Of a stretch of DNA of 64,000 nucleotides, positions 57,944-64,000 are shown in pieces (the first letter of the stretch is position 1; each line of letters starts with the position of its first letter). Location of the stretch: NCBI RefSeq assembly GCF_014851585.1, contig NZ_JACVAB010000001.1:62001-126000 (forward strand), written 5' to 3'. Below the pieces are notes generated by a model, which saw only the letters and a list, made by a program, of their open reading frames with translations, was not told the origin of the DNA and ran no database searches. The position numbers and the translations under genes were made by a program. Origin of the DNA: Agrobacterium sp. AGB01. GTDB lineage: Bacteria; Pseudomonadota; Alphaproteobacteria; Rhizobiales; Rhizobiaceae.

Positions 57944-59215
57944 ATGGCAATGGCGACGGATGACAACAACAATGCTGGCAACAGTGTCATCGCTAAGATG
58001 GGACGGAACTGGCTCGTTATCTTGTCCATGACCTTGCTGGCGCTTCTGGCTGTTCTGGAAAAAGGTTCGCCCTGGCTGGTGGGCGGCGCTTGGATATTGG
58101 CGCTGGTCGCATTGTTGCTGCGCGATAAATCAGCGCGTCCGGAAATCCCCCGCATGCTGCCACCTGTTGTCGTCGAAGCGGATGATGCGGTGCCGGAAAG
58201 CTTCGCCAGCTTCAAGGCCGGTCTCGCCGTGCTGGACAGCCCGATCTTCATTCTGGACAAGTCTGCGGCCATTCTGTTTGAAAACGAGGCTGCTGAAAAA
58301 ATCTTCGGTCAGCTTACCACCGGCACGCATATTTCCGCCCGCCTGCGTTCGCCCAGCATACTGGACATGATCCGCGAAACCATCATGACTGGAGAGCCGA
58401 ACCAGATCGAGCATTCCGAAAGACTGCCGTCCCAACAGGTCTTTATTGTCCGTATTGCACCGGCGGACCTACTGAAATCGCAGGACAAACGTTATTACAT
58501 CCTTTCGTTCCGCGACATTTCCGAACTTCGTCGTATCGACCGCATGCGCAGCGACTTCGTTGCCAATGCCAGCCATGAACTGCGTACACCGCTCGCTTCT
58601 TTGCGTGGATTTATTGAAACCATGTTGGGACCAGCCAAGAATGATCCTGCGGCGCAGACGCGCTTTCTGGGTATCATGCTGGATCAGGCAACCCGCATGA
58701 GCCGTCTGGTTGATGATCTCATGTCATTGTCGCGGCTTGAGCTACGCGCTCATATCGCTCCGGATCAGAAGGTCGATCTTGTGCCGCTTCTCGGACATGT
58801 GCGGGATGCTCTGGTGCCGTTGGCCAATGAACTTGATGTCTCGATCAATCTGCATGTGCCCGAAGTGGCCGTCGAAGTGCAGGGCGAGCGCGACGAATTG
58901 GTGCAGGTATTCCAGAACTTGGTTGAGAACGCCTGTAAATACGGCCAGGAAGGCAAGGTCGTCGATATCCGGCTGAAGACACCGCCCGGAAAGCCGGTAG
59001 AAGTCAGCGTTATTGATAAGGGGCCGGGCATTCCCAAGGAACATTTGCCACGTTTGACGGAGCGGTTTTATCGCGTGAGCGTCACCGACAGTCGCTCCAA
59101 AAAAGGTACAGGTCTCGGTCTTGCGATCGTCAAGCATATCCTGACGCGCCATCGGGCACGGTTGATCGTGAAATCCGAATTGGGCGAAGGAACCGAGTTT
59201 ACCGTTAGATTCTGA
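57944..59215 (+). CDS. phoR: Phosphate regulon sensor histidine kinase PhoR
   Basis: 423 residues from ATG 57944 (GGAAG upstream); ATG 57911 is an alternative. Two N-terminal membrane helices (about 22–60) with almost no periplasmic loop, a PAS domain (about 85–195), HisKA with His211 in NASHELRTPLASLRGF, and HATPase motifs VFQNLVENACKYG, DKGPGIP and GTGLGLAIVKH. This layout is typical of PhoR, which senses phosphate through the Pst–PhoU complex. pstS follows at 191 bp; phoB is expected beyond the window after pstB–phoU (family knowledge). Confidence 0.93.
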   Translation: MAMATDDNNNAGNSVIAKMGRNWLVILSMTLLALLAVLEKGSPWLVGGAWILALVALLLRDKSARPEIPRMLPPVVVEADDAVPESFASFKAGLAVLDSPIFILDKSAAILFENEAAEKIFGQLTTGTHISARLRSPSILDMIRETIMTGEPNQIEHSERLPSQQVFIVRIAPADLLKSQDKRYYILSFRDISELRRIDRMRSDFVANASHELRTPLASLRGFIETMLGPAKNDPAAQTRFLGIMLDQATRMSRLVDDLMSLSRLELRAHIAPDQKVDLVPLLGHVRDALVPLANELDVSINLHVPEVAVEVQGERDELVQVFQNLVENACKYGQEGKVVDIRLKTPPGKPVEVSVIDKGPGIPKEHLPRLTERFYRVSVTDSRSKKGTGLGLAIVKHILTRHRARLIVKSELGEGTEFTVRF

Positions 59216-59276
59216 CATACTCAGTCATCAAATTTCTGAGCTGATATAAAATGACGTTTTATATCAATGGGTTGAC

Positions 59277-59294
59277 GTGTCACAAATGTTTCAT
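59277..59294 (+). promoter_or_regulatory. PHO-box-like site upstream of pstS
   Basis: GTGTCAC–AAAT–GTTTCAT: two heptamers (5/7 matches each) with the consensus AAAT spacer, 113 bp before the pstS start, with a -10-like TAAGCT about 20 bp downstream. PhoB control of pstS is established in rhizobia. Confidence 0.65.
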
Positions 59295-59406
59295 TGAAAT
59301 GACATAAAAGCATAAGCTAAGCGCGGCTAATAAGGACGCGCCGAACGCAGGAAAGTGCGAGTGCCGCATAGGCTGCGTCCTTACAAACCCATCATGGGAG
59401 AGACAA

Positions 59407-60441
59407 ATGAACATTGTTAAATTGACCGCAGCAGCTTTGGTGGCTTCCGTTGCATTTGCAGGCGCCGCCGCTGCTCGCGACCAGGTACAGATCGCAGGTT
59501 CTTCGACCGTTCTTCCATACGCGAAGATCGTTTCCGAGACGTTCTCTGAAACCTTCCCTGCCTTTAAGGCGCCAGTTGTTGAATCCGGTGGTACCGGTGG
59601 CGGCCTGAAGGCTTTCTGCTCCGGCGTTGGTGAAGGCACCATCGACGTTGCCAATGCTTCGCGCGCAATCAAGGGCGAAGAGCTCGAAGCTTGCAAGGCT
59701 GCTGGCGTCACTGAAGTTCAGGAAGTCAAGATCGGTTACGATGGCATCGTTTTTGCGATGGATTCGTCCAACCCAGACGTAAAGTTTGAGCCGAAGGACA
59801 TCTACCTCGCTCTCGCAGCTGAAATCGTTCAGGACGGCAAGCTCGTTGCCAACCCTTACAAGAAGTGGTCCGAAATCAACAAGGAACTGCCTGATGTAGC
59901 AATCGCTGCTTACATCCCTGGTTCCAAGCACGGCACACGCGAAGTCTTCGAAGAGAAGATTATGGCTGAAGGCTGCAAGGAAGCTGGTGCAACTGACGCC
60001 ATCAAGGGTCTGGTTGCTGATGCCAAGCAGGCTGCTGCTAAGTGCGTAGCTGTTCGCAAGGACGGCGCTTCGGTTGATATCGACGGCGACTACACAGAGA
60101 CCCTGGCTCGTATCGACGCTAACAAGGCCGGTCTCGGCGTGTTCGGTCTGGCTTTCTACGAAAACAATGCTGACCGTCTGAAGGTTGCTACCATCAGCGG
60201 GGTCGTTCCTTCCACGGAAACCATTGCTTCTGGCGAATACCCAGTATCCCGTCCGCTGTTCTTCTACGTGAAGAAGGCTCACTTGGGCGTTATCCCAGGC
60301 CTGAAGGAATACGTTGAGTTCTTCACGTCTGAAGAAATGATCGGCCCAGACTCTCCGCTGGCCGCTTACGGTCTGGTTGCTGCGCCTGACGCAGAGCGCG
60401 ACGAAATCCGCGCCAACTTCGAATCCGGTAAGACTCTCTAA
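59407..60441 (+). CDS. pstS: Phosphate ABC transporter substrate-binding protein PstS
   Basis: 344 residues. A signal peptide (MNIVKLTAAALVASVAFAGA, cleavage near AAARD) directs it to the periplasm. The phosphate-binding motifs are clear: VQIAGSSTVLPYAK, ESGGTGGGLKAFC and PGSKHGTREVFEE. It delivers phosphate to PstC/PstA. Codon use is visibly biased (many GCT, GTT, AAG), fitting a highly expressed protein. A strong hairpin just downstream probably raises its level over the rest of the operon. Confidence 0.97.
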   Translation: MNIVKLTAAALVASVAFAGAAAARDQVQIAGSSTVLPYAKIVSETFSETFPAFKAPVVESGGTGGGLKAFCSGVGEGTIDVANASRAIKGEELEACKAAGVTEVQEVKIGYDGIVFAMDSSNPDVKFEPKDIYLALAAEIVQDGKLVANPYKKWSEINKELPDVAIAAYIPGSKHGTREVFEEKIMAEGCKEAGATDAIKGLVADAKQAAAKCVAVRKDGASVDIDGDYTETLARIDANKAGLGVFGLAFYENNADRLKVATISGVVPSTETIASGEYPVSRPLFFYVKKAHLGVIPGLKEYVEFFTSEEMIGPDSPLAAYGLVAAPDAERDEIRANFESGKTL

Positions 60442-60448
60442 TATCTTG

Positions 60449-60475
60449 ACGGCGCGGGGTTTTCCCCCGCGCCGT
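60449..60475 (+). terminator. Intercistronic hairpin between pstS and pstC
   Basis: A perfect 11-bp stem (ACGGCGCGGGG/CCCCGCGCCGT) around TTTTC, followed by TTATT. The short T-run suggests partial termination or 3'-end stabilisation of pstS mRNA. Confidence 0.75.
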
Positions 60476-60623
60476 TTATTCCCTTGGGTGTCTGGCTTGT
60501 TCCGGTTTCACCCTTGGCGTATTGGGATTGTGAAAACGGTCAGGCTGCCCACAGAGGCGTGTTGTTTGCCACCGTTACGTTGTTTTGCTGCACCCTGCCG
60601 CCCCGGCATGCCGAGGAAATTTT

Positions 60624-62108
60624 ATGAACACATCGATCCTTTTGCTCATACTGGCATTGATCGGCATTGCCAGCTACCTGCTTGGTAGCCGCCGTGCTGC
60701 GGCGCTTGCCGGCGGCCGTTCCGCCGTCATGCATTCCCGCTCGGGTTATCACGGTTCTTATGTTCTCTTGTGGGCCGTCATTCCAGCCGCCATCATTCTG
60801 GGTATCTGGCTGATTATCAGCCCGATGGTCATCACCTCCACCGTGCGTGCCGGTTTCCCGGAAGACGTTCGCGCCCAGTCGCAAGCCCAGCAGGGTCTGG
60901 CTTACGGCATGGTCGGCGCAATTGCGCGCGGCATGAACGCCCTTTCGGCTGAAGAACTCGCCGCGGTTGAGGCTGGCACGACAGATATCCGTCCGCTTCT
61001 GTCTACCCGTGGTATTGCCTTGGCCGGCGACCCTCAGCCCTACATGATCGTTTCTGCCAAGGAGCTGAACGACCTGACATCGATGAGCCGCATTGCGATG
61101 ATGGTTGTGGTGCTTGGTCTGGCCCTTGGCGGTGCAGCCGTGTCTTTCCGTTCGATTGCGCCGCGCTTCCGCGCCCGTAACAGAGTGGAGAAGTTCATTC
61201 TGACCGGTCTGATACTTGCCTCTTCGATCGCGATCCTGACCACGGTCGGAATTATCCTGTCGATGCTGACGGAAGCGATCCAGTTCTTCAATATGGTGCC
61301 AGCACATGAGTTCTTCTTTGGAACCGTTTGGGACCCACGTTTTGCGGCCGCTGGTGCAACGGATAGTTCCGGTCAGTTTGGTCTCATCCCACTGTTGATG
61401 GGTACGCTGTACATCGGTCTGGTTGCCATGCTCGTGGCTGTACCGGTTGGCCTGTTCTCGGCCATCTACATGGCGGAATACGCTTCGCCGCGTGTTCGCT
61501 CGATGGCCAAGCCACTTCTCGAGGTGCTCGCTGGTATCCCAACCATCGTTTACGGCTTTTTCGCCCTGACGACAGTTGGTCCGTTCCTTCGTGACATCTC
61601 CACCCAGATCAACGGTCTGGCAACGGGTAACTACACCACGTTCATCCAGGCACAAAGTGTTCTGACCGCCGGTTTCGTTATGGGCATAATGCTCATTCCT
61701 TATGTGTCCTCGCTGTCGGACGATATCATCACCGCCGTGCCGCGTGCACTGCGTGACGGTTCGCTCGGCCTCGGTGCAACCCGTTCGGAAACCATCAAGC
61801 GCGTTGTTCTTCCAGCTGCCTTGCCGGGTATTGTTGGTGCCATCCTCATGACGGCATCGCGCGCTATCGGTGAAACCATGATCGTTGTTCTGGCCGCCGG
61901 TGTTGCCGCGCGCATCCAGTTCAACCCCTTTGAACCGATGACGACTGTGACCGTGAAAATCGTCAGCCAGTTGACGGGCGACCTTGAATTTACCTCGCCC
62001 CAGACGCTGGTTGCTTTTGCCCTCGGCATTACGCTTTTCACCATCACGCTTTGCCTCAATATCTACGCGCTCTACATCGTGCGCAAATACCGGGAGCAGT
62101 ATGAATGA
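60624..62108 (+). CDS. pstC: Phosphate ABC transporter permease PstC
   Basis: 494 residues from ATG 60624 (GAGGAAA upstream). It is longer than E. coli PstC because of an N-terminal extension with two further membrane segments, as in rhizobia. The permease domain with six helices starts near AILTTVGIILSML; the cytoplasmic EAA loop reads DGSLGLGATRSETIKRVVLP (EAA-like, contacting PstB), followed by AASRAIGET-like TASRAIGET. Its stop overlaps the pstA start (ATGA). Confidence 0.96.
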   Translation: MNTSILLLILALIGIASYLLGSRRAAALAGGRSAVMHSRSGYHGSYVLLWAVIPAAIILGIWLIISPMVITSTVRAGFPEDVRAQSQAQQGLAYGMVGAIARGMNALSAEELAAVEAGTTDIRPLLSTRGIALAGDPQPYMIVSAKELNDLTSMSRIAMMVVVLGLALGGAAVSFRSIAPRFRARNRVEKFILTGLILASSIAILTTVGIILSMLTEAIQFFNMVPAHEFFFGTVWDPRFAAAGATDSSGQFGLIPLLMGTLYIGLVAMLVAVPVGLFSAIYMAEYASPRVRSMAKPLLEVLAGIPTIVYGFFALTTVGPFLRDISTQINGLATGNYTTFIQAQSVLTAGFVMGIMLIPYVSSLSDDIITAVPRALRDGSLGLGATRSETIKRVVLPAALPGIVGAILMTASRAIGETMIVVLAAGVAARIQFNPFEPMTTVTVKIVSQLTGDLEFTSPQTLVAFALGITLFTITLCLNIYALYIVRKYREQYE

Positions 62109-63430
62109 CCGACGCAGTTTCCTCGCCGGCCTCCACTCCGTCTGCCAAGGCGTCCACAAACCGTCGCGATATCGGTATCAAGCGTCGCTACGCTGCTGAA
62201 CGCCGGTTCCGTGCCTATGGTGTCGCTGCCATCTCGTTTGGCTTGATTTTTCTCGCGCTGTTGCTGTGGTCGGTTATTGGCAAGGGTTATACCGCTTTCC
62301 AGCAGACGATGATCACGGTGCCTGTCGAGTTCTCCGAGCAGGTTATCGACCCGAACAATGAGCGCGCTCAGAATCCGGCAAAGTTGATGACCGCCAACTA
62401 TCCGATCCTGGCACGCGACGCTGTTGCCAAGGTTCTGGGTATTGCACCTGACAATCGTGCAGACCTGCGCGCTGTCAATGCCATGATCTCCGATAGCGTG
62501 CGCACGCAGCTTCGCGATATCGTGACCAAGGATCCGTCGGTTATCGGTACGACCCGCAACGTGTCGCTGCTGGCAGCGGGCGACATCGACTCTGCTTACA
62601 AGGGTCAGATCGACCTGTCTGTGGCCGAGGCCAGCCGCAAGGTAAAAGACAACCAGGTTGGCTGGATGAACCAGCTTGCTGAGGCTGGCCAGTTGGCCAA
62701 GCACTTCAACACCGGCATCTTCTTCAATGGCGCATCTAGCCGTCCGGAAGCCTCCGGCGTGGGCGTTGCGCTGATCGGCTCCTTCTACATGATGCTGATC
62801 GTTCTGGTGCTGTCGCTGCCAATCGGTGTTGCCGCTTCCATCTATCTGGAAGAGTTTGCTCCGAAGAACCGCTTCACCGACCTCATCGAAGTCAACATCA
62901 ACAATCTCGCAGCCGTTCCGTCCATTGTGTACGGTCTGCTCGGTCTGTCGGTGTTTATCAACTTCATGGGCTTCCCACGTTCGGCATCGATTGTTGGTGG
63001 TCTGGTTCTGACCCTGATGACCCTGCCAACCATCATCATCGCTACCCGTGCTGCACTCAAGGCAGTTCCGCCATCCATCCGCGCTGCGGCCCTTGGCCTC
63101 GGTGCATCGAAAATGCAGACGATCTTCCATCACGTATTGCCTCTGGCCATGCCTGGTATTCTGACCGGCACGATCATTGGTCTCGCACACGCTCTGGGTG
63201 AAACCGCACCGCTGCTTCTCATCGGCATGGTGGCCTTCGTTGCCAACTACCCGACCACACCAATGGACCCTGCTACTGCCTTGCCAGTCCAGATCTACAT
63301 GTGGGCAAATGAAGCAGAACGCGCTTTCGTAGAGCGTACCTCGGGAGCAATCATCATATTGCTTCTGTTCCTGATTGTTATGAATGTAGGCGCAATCCTT
63401 CTGCGTCGACGTTTCGAACGGCGCTGGTAA
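62105..63430 (+). CDS. pstA: Phosphate ABC transporter permease PstA
   Basis: 441 residues with an extended N-terminal region, including a DUF3333-like periplasmic segment (about 55–210) seen in alphaproteobacterial PstA. After that, six membrane helices; the EAA-type loop is [20 protein letters not shown], followed by [18 protein letters not shown] [15 protein letters not shown]. It pairs with PstC to form the channel. pstB starts 16 bp downstream. Confidence 0.96.
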   Translation: MTDAVSSPASTPSAKASTNRRDIGIKRRYAAERRFRAYGVAAISFGLIFLALLLWSVIGKGYTAFQQTMITVPVEFSEQVIDPNNERAQNPAKLMTANYPILARDAVAKVLGIAPDNRADLRAVNAMISDSVRTQLRDIVTKDPSVIGTTRNVSLLAAGDIDSAYKGQIDLSVAEASRKVKDNQVGWMNQLAEAGQLAKHFNTGIFFNGASSRPEASGVGVALIGSFYMMLIVLVLSLPIGVAASIYLEEFAPKNRFTDLIEVNINNLAAVPSIVYGLLGLSVFINFMGFPRSASIVGGLVLTLMTLPTIIIATRAALKAVPPSIRAAALGLGASKMQTIFHHVLPLAMPGILTGTIIGLAHALGETAPLLLIGMVAFVANYPTTPMDPATALPVQIYMWANEAERAFVERTSGAIIILLLFLIVMNVGAILLRRRFERRW

Positions 63431-63446
63431 AAGGAGCTTGAAGCAG

Positions 63447-64000
63447 ATGAACATGATGTCAGAAGCAGCAGTTGAAAAGGCGCTGGACAAGAAAATGAAT
63501 GATGTTTCGCTTAAGATGATCGGCAAAGACGTTTCGGTTTATTACGGAGAGAAGCGCGCGCTTTTCGACGTGAACCTCAACGTTCGCGAAAACACCGTAA
63601 CGGCGCTGATCGGCCCATCGGGTTGTGGTAAGTCCACATTCCTGCGCACATTGAACCGCATGAATGACACCATCGATGGCTGCCGCGTTACCGGCAAGAT
63701 CACGCTCGATACGGATGATATCTACGATCCGGCCATTGACGTGGTGGAACTGCGTGCCCGCGTCGGCATGGTGTTCCAGAAGCCAAACCCGTTCCCCAAG
63801 ACGATCTATGAGAACATCTCTTACGGCCCACGTATTCACGGCCTGGCAAAGTCGCGGGCGGACATGGACCAGATCGTTGAATCCAGCCTTCACAAGGCCG
63901 GTCTCTGGAACGAAGTAAAGGATCGCCTGCACGAATCCGGTACCGGCCTTTCCGGTGGCCAGCAGCAGCGCCTCTGTATTGCCCGTGCGGTTGCCGTCAG
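63447..64000 (+). CDS. pstB: Phosphate ABC transporter ATP-binding protein PstB (3' end outside window)
   Basis: The first 184 codons are visible, from ATG 63447 with AAGGAG upstream. Walker A is GPSGCGKST, the Q-loop lies in [19 protein letters not shown], and the ABC signature [17 protein letters not shown] ends the window. Walker B and the H-loop are beyond the edge. It supplies the energy for the PstSCAB importer. The frame runs open to the last base. Confidence 0.97.
   Translation, partial: MNMMSEAAVEKALDKKMNDVSLKMIGKDVSVYYGEKRALFDVNLNVRENTVTALIGPSGCGKSTFLRTLNRMNDTIDGCRVTGKITLDTDDIYDPAIDVVELRARVGMVFQKPNPFPKTIYENISYGPRIHGLAKSRADMDQIVESSLHKAGLWNEVKDRLHESGTGLSGGQQQRLCIARAVAV

Noticed and set aside
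60540..62159. 539-codon open frame on the minus strand opposite pstC
   Set aside because: It is an exact antisense shadow of pstC; the product is rich in His, Arg, Gln and Gly with no domain, as expected from codon bias of the real gene.
62072..63526. 484-codon open frame on the minus strand opposite pstA
   Set aside because: Antisense shadow of a well-supported permease gene, with no recognisable motif.
1..64000. CRISPR arrays, insertion sequences, prophage, tRNA and rRNA genes
   Set aside because: No regularly spaced repeats, transposase or integrase genes, cloverleaf tRNA sequences or rRNA segments were seen on either strand.

Overview
The window is a stretch of housekeeping chromosome from a Rhizobiaceae alphaproteobacterium of the Agrobacterium/Rhizobium/Allorhizobium type. 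The evidence is the gene content and order: olsB–mutS–glnD–murJ, Nfu–tsaB–rimI–mur–olsA, miaB–phoH–ybeY–corC-like–lnt, a PraR/PhrR-type regulator next to metK–trmB, def–fmt–truA, dapD–dapE, argB–engB–yidC–rnpA–rpmH, and ppk2/phoR/pstSCAB. From memory this order resembles the A. tumefaciens circular chromosome; I could not run a comparison. I see no rRNA or tRNA genes, insertion sequences, prophage or CRISPR.

Layout. 1–4.2 kb: the end of sppA, ihfB, a LapA-like membrane protein, two RNA methyltransferase-type genes and lspA. 4.3–7.5 kb: a hybrid histidine kinase and olsB (ornithine-lipid synthesis) behind a PHO-box-like site. 7.6–16.5 kb: mutS, glnD, murJ, a VOC protein and trpS. 16.6–20.4 kb: a universal stress protein, then a compact Nfu–tsaB–rimI–mur–olsA run. 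20.4–21.6 kb: a solo LuxR-type regulator wedged between olsA and miaB. 21.8–27.9 kb: miaB–phoH–ybeY–corC-like–lnt. 28.1–30.7 kb: the PraR-like regulator, metK and trmB. 30.8–32.9 kb: rbsK and rmuC on the minus strand. 33.1–37.0 kb: a globin-coupled chemoreceptor, def, fmt and truA. 37.1–39.7 kb: a membrane protein of unknown function, dapE and dapD on the minus strand. 40–45.5 kb: a LOG-family protein, a Cache-type chemoreceptor, a nucleoside hydrolase, and a small heat-shock protein with a DUF1150 partner. 45.5–49.7 kb: an EF-hand protein, a pyrimidine 5'-nucleotidase-like HAD protein, a DMT transporter, argB and a small anti-sigma-like membrane protein. 49.7–52.8 kb: engB, yidC, rnpA and rpmH, with a good promoter. 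53–56.8 kb: a third chemoreceptor and an orphan membrane histidine kinase. 56.8–64 kb: phosphate genes (ppk2, phoR, pstS, pstC, pstA, partial pstB).

How the genes connect. Phosphate is the strongest theme. PhoR and PstSCAB sense and import phosphate, PPK2 handles polyphosphate, and OlsB/OlsA make phosphorus-free ornithine lipids. PHO-box-like 7-4-7 repeats lie before both olsB and pstS. Envelope biogenesis (LspA, Lnt, MurJ, YidC, DapD/DapE) and translation/tRNA/ribosome maturation (TsaB, RimI, MiaB, YbeY, TrmB, TruA, Def, Fmt, TrpS, RnpA, L34) make up most of the rest. Three chemoreceptors of different input type occur without other che genes.

I did not find a clearly new multi-gene system. 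The points most worth a second look are the control sites (olsB PHO box, an inverted repeat before metK, an RpoH-like promoter before the Hsp20 gene), the solo LuxR regulator with a perfect palindrome upstream, the orphan truncated anti-sigma-like protein, the globin-coupled receptor without a CheR tether, and the Hsp20–DUF1150 pair.
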